Shown here: piece after piece, positions 42,823-51,523 of the stretch
Position numbering within the stretch: the first letter of the stretch is position 1
Layout of the letters: each line of letters opens with the position of its first letter
From: Streptomyces sp. YS415
GTDB lineage: Bacteria; Actinomycetota; Actinomycetes; Streptomycetales; Streptomycetaceae
DNA length: 64,000 nt
Assembly (NCBI RefSeq): GCF_023544665.1
Contig: NZ_JAMJFL010000007.1
Coordinates: forward strand, 124,001 to 188,000
Reading direction: 5' to 3'
Position numbers and translations under genes: made by a program
The notes under the pieces: generated by a model
The model's input: the letters and a program-made list of their open reading frames with translations, nothing else
Database searches by the model: none
Told to the model about the DNA's origin: nothing

Positions 42823-43998
42823 CTAGCGCGTCTCGTAGATCCGCTTGTGGTCGCGCACGGCCGCCAGCCGGAAGGGTCCGGTGGTCTCGGCGGGGGTGCG
42901 GTGGTCTCCGCCGTCGGCCGGGAAGGAGTGCTCGTGCAGGCCGCGGTAGCGGGCGTAGTCCACGGGGGTGCGCCGGTCGATCGCCGCGCGGTGCGCCTCG
43001 GTGCGCAGCCGGTCCCGGTATCCGGGGACGGCGGTGCCGGCGAAGAACTCGGCGACGCTGCCGGAGCCGTAGCTGAGGAAGCCGATGGCCTGTCCGGTCA
43101 GGTCGTCGGCCTGGTCGAGCAGGGCGGCCAGGGCCAGGTACACCGAGGCGGTGTAGCTGTTGCCGATGACGTTGTTGTAGGCGGTGGTCGGTCCGAGGTC
43201 CCGGGTGACGCGGTCCTCGTCGACGCCGTGTCCACAGTAGTTGAGGAGCTGGCGGTGGGCCTTGTACGCCATCTTCGTGAACGGCTGGTGGTAGCAGAAC
43301 GCGGCGAACTCGTCGAGCCCGCGCCCGCCCTGCTCGGTGTAGTCCTTCCAGCTGCCCTGCACCGCCAGGAGGTAGGCGCCGATGGATTCCTGTCCGTCGA
43401 CCAGGGCGGCCTCGCGGTAGTTCGGCCGCCAGAAGTCCATGACGTCGGCGGTGAACACCCCCGACGGCTCCTCGACGCGCACCAGCGCGGGGTCGGCACC
43501 GACCAGCATGGCCACGGCGGCGGCGCCCTGAGTGGCCTCACCGGGGCTGTCCAGCTCGTACTTGGAGACGTCCGTGGCGATCACCAGGACCCGCTGCGCC
43601 GGGTCGCGGCGCACCAGGCCGATGGCGAACTGGAGGGCGGCCGTCGCGGCGTAGCAGGCCTGCTTGAGTTCGACGACCCGGGTGGCCGAGGGCAGTCCGA
43701 GCAGGGTGTGGACGTAGATCCCGGCGGATTTCGCCTGGTCGATGGAGGATTCCGTGGCCAGGATGACGGTCCGGATCCCGTCGCTGCCGTGGCGTTCGAC
43801 GATCGGGAGGGCGGCGGTCGCGGCCATGGTGACGATGTCCTCGTCGGCCGCGGGCACGCTCATCGACCGCTGGCCGATGCCGTGGTGGTACTTGCCGATG
43901 TCGGTGCCGTTGTGCTCGGCCAGCACGGTGTGCTCGAGGACGAACTCGGTGGTCGCGAAGGACAGATCGTGGATGCCTGTGGCGCGGTCGTCGGCCAT
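42823..43998 (-). CDS. HMG-CoA synthase
   Basis: A 391-residue enzyme that joins acetyl-CoA and acetoacetyl-CoA into HMG-CoA. It closely resembles the CL190 protein: SFATTEFVL, KYHHGIGQ, SMSVPAADEDIVTMAATAA, ELKQACYAATAAL with catalytic Cys115, CYHQPFTKMAYKAH with active-site His, and AYNNVIGNSYTASVYL. The ATG at 43998 gives the known N-terminal length; a GTG at 44010 inside the HMGR gene is less likely. The start overlaps the end of the reductase gene, so translation is coupled. Confidence 0.93.
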   Translation of the reverse strand: MADDRATGIHDLSFATTEFVLEHTVLAEHNGTDIGKYHHGIGQRSMSVPAADEDIVTMAATAALPIVERHGSDGIRTVILATESSIDQAKSAGIYVHTLLGLPSATRVVELKQACYAATAALQFAIGLVRRDPAQRVLVIATDVSKYELDSPGEATQGAAAVAMLVGADPALVRVEEPSGVFTADVMDFWRPNYREAALVDGQESIGAYLLAVQGSWKDYTEQGGRGLDEFAAFCYHQPFTKMAYKAHRQLLNYCGHGVDEDRVTRDLGPTTAYNNVIGNSYTASVYLALAALLDQADDLTGQAIGFLSYGSGSVAEFFAGTAVPGYRDRLRTEAHRAAIDRRTPVDYARYRGLHEHSFPADGGDHRTPAETTGPFRLAAVRDHKRIYETR

Positions 43999-44002
43999 GT
44001 CC

Positions 44003-45061
44003 TCAGACACCTGCTTTCGCTGTCTCGTGGGCGCGCTCCAACTGGACGTGGGCGCGCATCAGTTCGCCGGGGTTCGTCTGGGCGGCGAGCAGGGAGAGCT
44101 CACCGCAGAGCACCGTGGCCGCCGCGATCACGGCGAGGCGGCGGGCGTTCTCGCCGGGGGCGCGGTCGGCCAGGCAGCCGAGCCGGGCGAGGTTGGACTC
44201 CACGAAGTCGAGTCCCTTGCCGTTGCCGACCGAGCCCACGATCAGGTTGGGCAGGGTGCAGGCGAAGTAGAGGTCGCCGTCCCGGTCCTCGGCCATGACG
44301 ACGCCCTGGGAGCCCTCGACGATGTTGGCCGCGTCCTGTCCGGTGGCCAGGTAGAAGCCGAGCAGCATGTTGGCGAAGTGGGCGTTGGCCGAGCGGATGC
44401 CGCCGGCGAGCAGGGTGCCGAGCAGGTTCTTGCGGATGTTCAGCTCGACGATCCCGGCGGCCGTGGTGCGCAGGACGCCCTCGACCACGTCGCGCGGGAC
44501 GAGCAGTTCGGTGACCACGTTCTTGCCGCGGCCCAGGATGCCGTTGACCGCGGTGGCCTTCTTGTCGGTGCAGTAGTTCCCGGAGATCGATCCGTAGGCG
44601 ATGCCCGGGATCGTCTTCAGCAGGTGTCCGAGCAGGGCGTCGGAGGCGAGCGTGGCCATGTTGTGGCCGGAGGCGTCGCCGGTGCTGAACTCGAACCGGA
44701 TGAACAGCAGGTTGGCGTTGATCTCGTGGCGTACGCCGATCAGTTCGGCGTAGCGGCTGCCGGTGCGCACCACGTCGCGCAGTTCGTCGATGCGGGCGTC
44801 GATGGTCCGCGCGGCCGTGAGCGCCGTCTGCGCGTCCAGCGCCTCCACGAGCACCGAGCGGGTCATGCGCTCGTCGACGAGGGTGGCGACGATGCCCCGC
44901 TCGCAGAGCATGGAGACCTTCGCGCCCCGGCCCACGGAGGGCCACAGCGGTGACTCGTAGGTGGCGAGCGGGACCGGGGTCTCGGTGGTGGCCACGTTCC
45001 CCGAGATCCGCAGGGGGCCCACCCAGCGCATCGGGACCCCGGCGATCGCGTTGTCGGTCAT
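44003..45061 (-). CDS. HMG-CoA reductase (NADPH-dependent)
   Basis: A 352-residue reductase that makes mevalonate from HMG-CoA, matching the 353-residue CL190 enzyme. The active-site Glu is in ATYESPLWPSV, DASGHNMATLASD carries the NADPH-binding motif, TDKKATAVNG the catalytic Lys, and LSLLAAQTNPGEL with HVQLERAH the C-terminal catalytic region. It has no membrane anchor. It sits between the type-2 isomerase and HMG-CoA synthase genes. Confidence 0.93.
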   Translation of the reverse strand: MTDNAIAGVPMRWVGPLRISGNVATTETPVPLATYESPLWPSVGRGAKVSMLCERGIVATLVDERMTRSVLVEALDAQTALTAARTIDARIDELRDVVRTGSRYAELIGVRHEINANLLFIRFEFSTGDASGHNMATLASDALLGHLLKTIPGIAYGSISGNYCTDKKATAVNGILGRGKNVVTELLVPRDVVEGVLRTTAAGIVELNIRKNLLGTLLAGGIRSANAHFANMLLGFYLATGQDAANIVEGSQGVVMAEDRDGDLYFACTLPNLIVGSVGNGKGLDFVESNLARLGCLADRAPGENARRLAVIAAATVLCGELSLLAAQTNPGELMRAHVQLERAHETAKAGV

Positions 45062-45074
45062 GGTGTGTTTCCCG

Positions 45075-46148
45075 TCATCTGGTGGCGGACGTCAGGCTGC
45101 CGGAGCGGCGGGCGAGGGGCCGGGTGTCGATGCCCCGGTCGGCGCAGAAGTCGCGCAGCTCGCCGTGGATCAGCAGGTCGCAGTGGGTCAGGGCGGCGGG
45201 GGTGGGGGCGCCGAGCACGGTCTGGAGGGCGGCCAGGTGGTCCAGCCACGTCCGGATCCGGGCGATCAGTGCCGCCACTCCGTCGTCGAGGAGCGTGCGC
45301 AGGAAGGTGCCGGAGACGCCGACGCCGGACGCACCGAGCGCCAGCGCGCGGGCCACGTCGAGGGGGTGGCGCACCCCGCCGGAGGCGAGGACGGGGATCG
45401 GGGCGTCCTGCGCGTCCAGCAGGCAGGCGGCGGTGGACTGTCCCCAGCCGTCGAGGTAGGCGTAGTCGCCCAGTGGGCGGCGGCCGTTCTCGATGCGGGC
45501 GAAGTCGGTGCCGCCCCGGCCGCCGAGGTCGGCGATCCGGACGCCGAGGCCGTCCAGGAGGCGGACGGTCTCGCGGCTCAGCCCGAAGCCGACCTCCTTG
45601 ACGATCACCGGGACGTCGACGCCGGCTGCGATCCGCTCGATCTGCGGGACCCAGGACGCGAACGAGCGGTCCCCTTCCGGCATCACGGTTTCCTGCACGG
45701 TGTTGAGGTGGATCTGCAGGGCGTCGGCCCGGAGCAGGTCGACGGCCCGGCGCGCCCGGTCGACGGAGGCCGTGGCGTTGACGTTGGCGATGACGAACCC
45801 GTCCGGGTTCTCCTCGCGCAGCACGCTGAACGTCCGCGCGCAGCCGGGGTCCTTGAAGTAGGCGCTCATGGACCCGGAGGCGATGGGCACGCCGGTCTCG
45901 CGGGCGGCGATGCCGAGGTCCCGGTTGATGGCGCCGGTCCGCTCGCTGCCGCCGGTCATGGCGTTGATGTACAGCGGCACCGGCCAGGTCAGGCCGGCGA
46001 AGGCGGTGGTGAGCGAGACGTCCGGCCGGTCGAGTCCGGCCAGGGCGTGGTGGACGAACGAGACCTCGTCGAACTGGTTGCGCCCGCTGTGCTGTTGCTG
46101 CTGCTCGACAGCGAGGCGGACATGGTCGTCCTTGCGTTCAGCGATCAT
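45075..46148 (-). CDS. fni: Isopentenyl diphosphate isomerase, type 2 (FMN-dependent)
   Basis: A 357-residue FMN/NADPH enzyme that interconverts IPP and DMAPP. Family marks: ERKDDHVRLAVEQ at the start, NAMTGGS, IASGSMSAYFKDP, HLNTVQETVMPEGDRSF, VIVKEVGFGLS and DLGGRGGTDFARIEN. ATG 46148 has AGGA upstream and overlaps the stop of the phosphomevalonate kinase gene. It supplies DMAPP for prenyl synthesis by the synthase at 36215-37270. Confidence 0.94.
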   Translation of the reverse strand: MIAERKDDHVRLAVEQQQQHSGRNQFDEVSFVHHALAGLDRPDVSLTTAFAGLTWPVPLYINAMTGGSERTGAINRDLGIAARETGVPIASGSMSAYFKDPGCARTFSVLREENPDGFVIANVNATASVDRARRAVDLLRADALQIHLNTVQETVMPEGDRSFASWVPQIERIAAGVDVPVIVKEVGFGLSRETVRLLDGLGVRIADLGGRGGTDFARIENGRRPLGDYAYLDGWGQSTAACLLDAQDAPIPVLASGGVRHPLDVARALALGASGVGVSGTFLRTLLDDGVAALIARIRTWLDHLAALQTVLGAPTPAALTHCDLLIHGELRDFCADRGIDTRPLARRSGSLTSATR

Positions 46149-47218
46149 GGCTGGTTTCCTTCCGCGGCGGGACGGATGGGCAGGGGCGTCACCCCGGCCG
46201 ATGCCCACCGTTCACGCAGTCGGGCGATGTCCCGTGGGGCGCCGGCGTCCAGCAGCGCGATGCCGCAGTCGCCGCCGCCCGCGCCGGAGGGCTTGGCGGC
46301 GCCGCCGACGGCTTCGGCGGCTTCGCACAGCGCCGTCAGCCGGGGCGTGAAGACGCCGAGGGCGGCCTCGTCGTCCAGCAGCGCCAGCTCCCGGCGGGCC
46401 TGCCGGACACGGGCCATGAGCTCCGGTCCGTCGCCCCGCTGCAGTGCGTCGGCCGCCGCGTGCACGCAGTCGGTGGTGGCACGGACGAACCGCCGGTGGG
46501 CGGCGGTTCCGCGCCAGGGCCGCCGGTGCAGCCCGGACACCAGGGACGCCGTCGAGGCGGGGACTCCGGTCCAGCCGACCTCCAGGGACAGTCCTCGGGG
46601 CGGCGGCAGGGGCCGTACGCCGAATCCGGGCCAGGGTGCTCGCAGCGCCGCCTGGATGCCGTGGCGGCGGGCGAGATCGAGTACGGCGGCCCGGTCCGGG
46701 GCCCGGTAGGCGATCCAGCCGCCCCAGGTGCTGGCGGCGAGGTCGCCGCCGGAGCCCTTGGGGTCGAGCCGGGCGCCGGCGAGCAGGGCGAGCCGGAACC
46801 GTTCCTCGTCGGACAGGGTGAGCCGGCAGTACGCGGCGACGGCGGTGACCGTGGCCACGGTCACCGCGCCGCTGGACCCCAGGCCGTACTTGGTGCCGCG
46901 CTCGTGCAGGCCGCTGACGACGGACAGGCCGAACTCCGGCGCGCCGCGGCCGTGTTCGGCGAGCAGGCCGGCCACGGTCTCGACGGCGGAGAGCACATGG
47001 GCGAGTCCGGCGTGCGGGCCGAGCCGGCCCTCCCGCCAGCGCAGGCGCACACCGGCCGGGCCGAGGTCGGAGGTGACCTCGACGCCCGGCTCGGCCGGGT
47101 CGGTCACCGTGACGGTGACGTACCGGTCGACCGCGACGAGGATCGCGGGGTTTCCGGGCTCGACGACCGCGTACTCCCCCGCGATGAACAGCTTGCCCGG
47201 AGCGCTCCGGGCGATCAC
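46145..47218 (-). CDS. Phosphomevalonate kinase (GHMP family)
   Basis: A 357-residue GHMP kinase adding the second phosphate to mevalonate. SAPGKLFIAGEYAVVEPG at the start, KYGLGSSGAVTVATV as the phosphate loop, DPKGSGGDLAASTWGGWIAYR and AKPSGAGGGDCGIAL are typical. The GTG at 47218 overlaps the previous stop in GTGA, placing it firmly in the mevalonate operon order MK-MDD-PMK-IDI. Confidence 0.92.
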   Translation of the reverse strand: MIARSAPGKLFIAGEYAVVEPGNPAILVAVDRYVTVTVTDPAEPGVEVTSDLGPAGVRLRWREGRLGPHAGLAHVLSAVETVAGLLAEHGRGAPEFGLSVVSGLHERGTKYGLGSSGAVTVATVTAVAAYCRLTLSDEERFRLALLAGARLDPKGSGGDLAASTWGGWIAYRAPDRAAVLDLARRHGIQAALRAPWPGFGVRPLPPPRGLSLEVGWTGVPASTASLVSGLHRRPWRGTAAHRRFVRATTDCVHAAADALQRGDGPELMARVRQARRELALLDDEAALGVFTPRLTALCEAAEAVGGAAKPSGAGGGDCGIALLDAGAPRDIARLRERWASAGVTPLPIRPAAEGNQP

Positions 47219-48270
47219 CGGCCACCCTCGCCCGACAGGCGCGCGCCGGGGCCCGGTCCGGCGATGTGCACCGAGCCGGCCGGGACGGCCGCCTGCACGG
47301 CCTCGGCGACACGGGCGGCGTCCGCACGGCGGCACAAAACCTTGACGTTGGGCCCGGCGTCCATGGTGGCGTAGGCCGGGACGCCGTCCCGGCGCAGCTC
47401 CAGGACGCTGTCGAGGACGGTCAGGGTGGCCGGCGCCAGATAGCGGACCGCCGGACGGGCCGCGAGCATGGTGGCGTGCATGCCGAGGGCGTTGCGTTCC
47501 GCGATCTGCCCGACCGCCTCGATGTCACCGGCGAGCAGTGCCGTCCGCATCTCGGCCAGGTCGGCCTTGCTGGAGGAAGCCCACGGCTCGTAGAGCGGGG
47601 AGGTGTCGACGGTGCGCCGCATGGCGGTGCGGCTGGAGACGGGCTTGGGGCCCGCGTCGACGACGGCGACCACCAGGGCCGGGTCGAGGTCTCCCGTGGG
47701 CACGGGTTCGGCGTAGGAGCCGAGGTCGGCCTCCTCCGCGGTGGCGGGTTCCGGCGGCCCGGCGTGCCACAGGGCGAAGCCCCCGAAGACCGACCGGGAG
47801 GCCGATCCGGAGCCGCGCCGGGCGAGCCGGGACAGAGCGGTGGCGTCGAGGCCGAGCCCGTACGCGGCCGCCGCGGCGACGGCGAGGGCGGCGAACCCGC
47901 TCGCGGACGAGGCGAGGCCGGCCCCGGTGGGGACGGTGTTCTCGCTGTCCACCACGGCCCGGTGCGTCGTCCCGGCCCGGGCCCGCACCAGATCCAGGAA
48001 GTCGACGACGCGGCGCAGCGCCTCGCCGTCGGCGGCCCGGCCGTCGAGGGTCACCACGTCCTGCCCGGCCTCGGGGGCGAGGCGGACGGAGGTGGTCGTG
48101 GGGAAGACGTCCAGGGTCATCGACAGGCTGTCGACGCGGGGCAGGACCAGGTGCTCGTCCCGCTTGCCCCAGTACTTGATCAGCGCGATGTTCGGGTGCG
48201 CGACGGCGGTGGCCCGTCGCGCGGTGGGCCGCTCCCGCGCGTCGAGGGGGGTGGGGAGGTCAGCGCGCAT
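47215..48270 (-). CDS. mvaD: Diphosphomevalonate decarboxylase
   Basis: A 351-residue enzyme making IPP from diphosphomevalonate by ATP-driven decarboxylation. HPNIALIKYWGKRD is the family hallmark; SLSMTLDVFPTTTSV, PTGAGLASSASGFAALAVAAA (phosphate loop), RRGSGSASRSVFGGFALW and MDAGPNVKVL (catalytic Asp region) follow. Its start overlaps the mevalonate kinase gene by 11 bp. Confidence 0.94.
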   Translation of the reverse strand: MRADLPTPLDARERPTARRATAVAHPNIALIKYWGKRDEHLVLPRVDSLSMTLDVFPTTTSVRLAPEAGQDVVTLDGRAADGEALRRVVDFLDLVRARAGTTHRAVVDSENTVPTGAGLASSASGFAALAVAAAAAYGLGLDATALSRLARRGSGSASRSVFGGFALWHAGPPEPATAEEADLGSYAEPVPTGDLDPALVVAVVDAGPKPVSSRTAMRRTVDTSPLYEPWASSSKADLAEMRTALLAGDIEAVGQIAERNALGMHATMLAARPAVRYLAPATLTVLDSVLELRRDGVPAYATMDAGPNVKVLCRRADAARVAEAVQAAVPAGSVHIAGPGPGARLSGEGGR

Positions 48271-49255
48271 ACTCGTCCGGCCCTCTCAGCGGTACGACCC
48301 AGGTCTGCACGGCACCCGCCGCGTACAGCTCCTGGATGACGTCCCCGGCCCGCTCCGCGCGCGTCAGGGCGAGGACGCAGCCGCCCAGGCCACCACCGGT
48401 GATCTTGGCTCCGAGGCCCCCCGCCGTGAGCGCGGCCTCCACCAGCGCGTCGATGCCGTTGGTGCTCAGTCCGGCCGCCCGCAGCAGGTCGTGGTAGTCC
48501 GTCAGCCGGGCGCCGAGCTCCTCCGGCCTGCCGTCCGCGAGGGCGTAGCGGGCCTCCTCGGTCAGCCGTGCGGCGCGGTCCACGAACCGCTCCTGCGCTC
48601 CGGCGTGCCGCGCGAATCCCTCCCGCAGCAGCTCGACCGCGTCCTTCGTACGGCCGACGACACCGCTGTCGGCGATGACGAGCAGGCCGTAGCAGCCGAT
48701 GCTCAGTTCCTGCGCCTCGCCCTTGTGGAACAGCAGCGGTCCGGCGGCGCCCACCGTGCGTGCGTCGACGCCGCTGGAGCGGCCGTGGGCCATGTTCTCG
48801 GCCGTCTGGACGAGGTCGAACGTCTCGTTCTCCGTGACCTCGCGGTCGTAGAGGTCGGCGAGGGCGTGGACGACGGCGCGGGCGCAGGCCGCGCTGGAGC
48901 CGAGTCCGCGGCCGTGCGGGACGGCCCCGTCGACGGTCACCTCCAGATGCGGGCTGTCGTCCGCACCCGTGGTCGCCATGAACTCGGCGATCAGCCGGCG
49001 AAGCCCGTCGGAGGCCTGCGTGACCATCGGCCGGGACGGGGAGCCGGTCATCGTGAAGGACACCCCGCCCGGTCCGTCGGTCACCCGGGCGGTGGCCGTG
49101 ACCGTCAGCTGCGGTACCGGAACGGCGAGCGCCGGAGCCCCGTAGACGACGGCGTGCTCCCCGATCAGAACGGCCTTGGCGTGGGCGCGGCCGGTGCCGA
49201 CGGAACCGGCCCGGCGGTCGGTCGGCGCCCCCTCCGCCGACGTGGACAGAGTCAC
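48260..49255 (-). CDS. Mevalonate kinase
   Basis: A 331-residue GHMP kinase that phosphorylates mevalonate. HAKAVLIGEHAVVYGAPALAVPV at the N-terminus, PHGRGLGSSAACARAVVHAL as the ATP loop, MAHGRSSGVDARTV with the catalytic Asp, and AKITGGGLGGCVLAL are all present. The GTG at 49255 has AGGGAG about 9 nt upstream. First of the mevalonate genes, 29 bp after the P450 stop, so pathway genes and isoprenoid supply share one transcript. Confidence 0.93.
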   Translation of the reverse strand: MTLSTSAEGAPTDRRAGSVGTGRAHAKAVLIGEHAVVYGAPALAVPVPQLTVTATARVTDGPGGVSFTMTGSPSRPMVTQASDGLRRLIAEFMATTGADDSPHLEVTVDGAVPHGRGLGSSAACARAVVHALADLYDREVTENETFDLVQTAENMAHGRSSGVDARTVGAAGPLLFHKGEAQELSIGCYGLLVIADSGVVGRTKDAVELLREGFARHAGAQERFVDRAARLTEEARYALADGRPEELGARLTDYHDLLRAAGLSTNGIDALVEAALTAGGLGAKITGGGLGGCVLALTRAERAGDVIQELYAAGAVQTWVVPLRGPDEYAR

Positions 49256-49284
49256 AGCACTCAACTCCCTTGTCGTTTCCGCGG

Positions 49285-50562
49285 TCAGCGGGGCTGGGGG
49301 ACCATGAGCAGGCGGCGGGGATGGAGCGTGGTCTCCGGCGCGGTGCGGATCTGGTTGCCGGGCTCGGTGGCGAGCTTCCATTCCCGGGTCACCCCGTCGA
49401 GGATGACCTGCAGTTCCTGCCAGGCGAACATCTCCCCCACGCAACCCTTCGAGCCGATGCCGAAGGGGATGTAGGAGGCGTCGACCCTGCCGGGGTTGAG
49501 GGAGATCCAGCGGTCGGGGTCGAAGCGGTGCGGATCGGTGTAGCACTCGGGGTCCCGGTGCAGCAGGTACGAGCTGAACACGACGTTCGTGCCCGCGGGC
49601 AGCGCGTGGTCGCCGAGCGTGACGTCCGCGAGAGCCTTCCGGCAGGAGATCCACACCGGCGGATAAAGCCGCAGGATCTCCATCAGGAACCGCAGGGTGT
49701 AGCCGGGCGCGTCGTGCTCCTGGGCGGAACTGCCGCTGCGCATCAGGTCCTTGAGGAGCCGCTCCTCGGCCACGGGGTTCCTGGACAGCACGTACAGCGC
49801 CCAGGACATGACGGAAGCCGTGGTGACCGTGGCCGCGGTCATCGTCATGACCGCCTCCTCGCACACCTGCTCCGGGGTGAGGAGCGGCTTCCCCTCGTCG
49901 TCGCGGTCCGTGAGGAGGGCCGCGAGGTAACCACCGGTGCCCTCGGGCCGGTTCGGCAGGTCCGCGATGCAGGAGGCGAGCAGGTCCCGGAACTCCTTGC
50001 GCGCGTGGGACAACCGCCGGGACGCCCCCGGCCGCGCCGCCCGGGCCGCCGGCCTCCCGTACAGCGGCTTCCTGATCATTTCCCAGGCCAGGGCGGACAG
50101 CCGCTCGCTCAGCGCGGCCGTCGTCCCCGGGGCGAGTCCGGGGATGAGTGTGCTCACCGAGATCGTGCAGGTGATCCTGCACATCTCGGCCTGCACGTCC
50201 ACGACTTCGCCGGAACGCCAGGCGCAGACGACGTCACGGACGATCTCGCGCATCGTGGGGACGTACTCGTCGACCTTCGCCGACCGCAGGAAGGGATGGG
50301 CCAGCCGCCGGTAGTGCCGGTGCATGGCCTCGTCCTCGGAGAGCATGCCGACCCGGCTGAGGTTCCTGGCCTTCCGGAAGAGTTCGCCCTTGCCGTAGTT
50401 CTTGCTGTCGCTCACCAATATCCTGCGGACCAGTACCGGGTCCCTGACGAATACGGCGTCGACCCCGTCGACGGTCAGGCGGCGCAGCCGGTGGCCTCTC
50501 AGGAGGCTCTCCATCCGGCTGAACCGGAATTCCGGAGCGCTCTGCTCATTCATCGCCGTCAT
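49285..50562 (-). CDS. Cytochrome P450
   Basis: A 425-residue soluble bacterial P450. The heme loop FGIGSKGCVGE holds ligand Cys374, the ExxR motif is in MEILRLYPP, and PERF-like HRFDPDRW follows. In helix I the usual (A/G)GxD/ET reads AATVTT, so the acidic partner of the catalytic Thr is missing, which may alter oxygen activation or substrate. It lies between the prenyltransferase (5 bp upstream) and the mevalonate genes. It probably oxidises the prenylated naphthoquinone or its side chain, for instance setting up ring closure; this is inference. ATG 50562 or 50553 could start. Confidence 0.88.
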   Translation of the reverse strand: MTAMNEQSAPEFRFSRMESLLRGHRLRRLTVDGVDAVFVRDPVLVRRILVSDSKNYGKGELFRKARNLSRVGMLSEDEAMHRHYRRLAHPFLRSAKVDEYVPTMREIVRDVVCAWRSGEVVDVQAEMCRITCTISVSTLIPGLAPGTTAALSERLSALAWEMIRKPLYGRPAARAARPGASRRLSHARKEFRDLLASCIADLPNRPEGTGGYLAALLTDRDDEGKPLLTPEQVCEEAVMTMTAATVTTASVMSWALYVLSRNPVAEERLLKDLMRSGSSAQEHDAPGYTLRFLMEILRLYPPVWISCRKALADVTLGDHALPAGTNVVFSSYLLHRDPECYTDPHRFDPDRWISLNPGRVDASYIPFGIGSKGCVGEMFAWQELQVILDGVTREWKLATEPGNQIRTAPETTLHPRRLLMVPQPR

Positions 50563-50567
50563 GTCTT

Positions 50568-51479
50568 CTACACCTTGTCGCGCGCGGCGATGTAGGCGGC
50601 GTTGAGACGGCTGACGGGGCGCCAGCGGTAGTAGGACTGGAGCTTGTAGTACTCCTCGCCGGAGGACGTCACGGCGGCGTAGACCATCTTGGGGTCGTCG
50701 ACGCCGTACGGAACGTTCTTGACGAAATGTTCGATCTTGGTGCCGAGCCGGGCGAAGTACGCCATCGGGTTGTCGGTCTTCACCCCGTAGGAGATGCGCT
50801 CGATGTCCGGGGAGTCCCAGTTGTGGGTGGTGTAGATGCCGAACGACTTCTCGCAGAAGGCGAACATCTGATCGCTCGGGCTCGGCAGGCCGAGGTCCCG
50901 GTGCATCGCGAGGACGGTGTCCTTCTCGTAGCACTCCGCGGGCGCCCGGAGGTAGGCGTTCATCGTGCGGCTGCGGTAGTCGATGCCGATGACGTCCACC
51001 TTGTCGGCCAGGCCGTAGCGGGTGAAGAAGTCGAGGTTCCCGGCCAGGCTCGGTGGCATCGACGGCAGACCGGTGAGCCGGTCCAGGGTCTCGTGCTCCC
51101 CCGCCGGGAAATACACCCAGATCTTCTTGAACCCGGTCGTGACCCCGAAGTCGATGCCGTAACTGTCGATGGGGCACAGCTGCTGGAGGTCCGGGAGCAG
51201 GCCCGCGATGGGGTGCTCCGGCTTTTCCATCAGCCCTTTTGCCAGGGCTACTTGGTATGGGTCGGTGTCCTTGGGCAGGGTGAAACGCGCGTCGAAATCT
51301 CCTTCGTGCCGTGCGTTGGTGGCCACCCGGAAAGCGATCACCGCCTGGGCGAGCTGCTCTTCGAACGCGGTCAGAATGGGCCGGACGACATCGCGTGAAG
51401 CGGTCACGTCCAGCAGGCCGGCTGACTTCTCGATGGCGGAGAGGAATCCCGCCACCGAGACATCGACTGCATCCGACAT
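50568..51479 (-). CDS. Aromatic prenyltransferase, ABBA type (NphB/Fur7-like)
   Basis: A 303-residue soluble prenyltransferase (NphB has 307). Segments DTDPYQVALAKGL, SYGIDFGVTTGFKKIWVYFPAG, DKVDVIGIDYRSRTMNAYLRAP, YTTHNWDSPDIERISYGVK and EEYYKLQSYYRW match the ABBA barrel family that attaches geranyl or farnesyl groups to naphthoquinones or phenols. There is no DDxxD motif, as expected. The second ATG of a tandem pair (51479) has the better ribosome-site spacing. By analogy with Fur7 the acceptor should be a methylated flaviolin; donor length is not readable. Confidence 0.92.
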   Translation of the reverse strand: MSDAVDVSVAGFLSAIEKSAGLLDVTASRDVVRPILTAFEEQLAQAVIAFRVATNARHEGDFDARFTLPKDTDPYQVALAKGLMEKPEHPIAGLLPDLQQLCPIDSYGIDFGVTTGFKKIWVYFPAGEHETLDRLTGLPSMPPSLAGNLDFFTRYGLADKVDVIGIDYRSRTMNAYLRAPAECYEKDTVLAMHRDLGLPSPSDQMFAFCEKSFGIYTTHNWDSPDIERISYGVKTDNPMAYFARLGTKIEHFVKNVPYGVDDPKMVYAAVTSSGEEYYKLQSYYRWRPVSRLNAAYIAARDKV

Positions 51480-51523
51480 CATTGCTCCCAGGGGTTCGGT
51501 TGCGGATCCTGTGGTCCTTGCGC

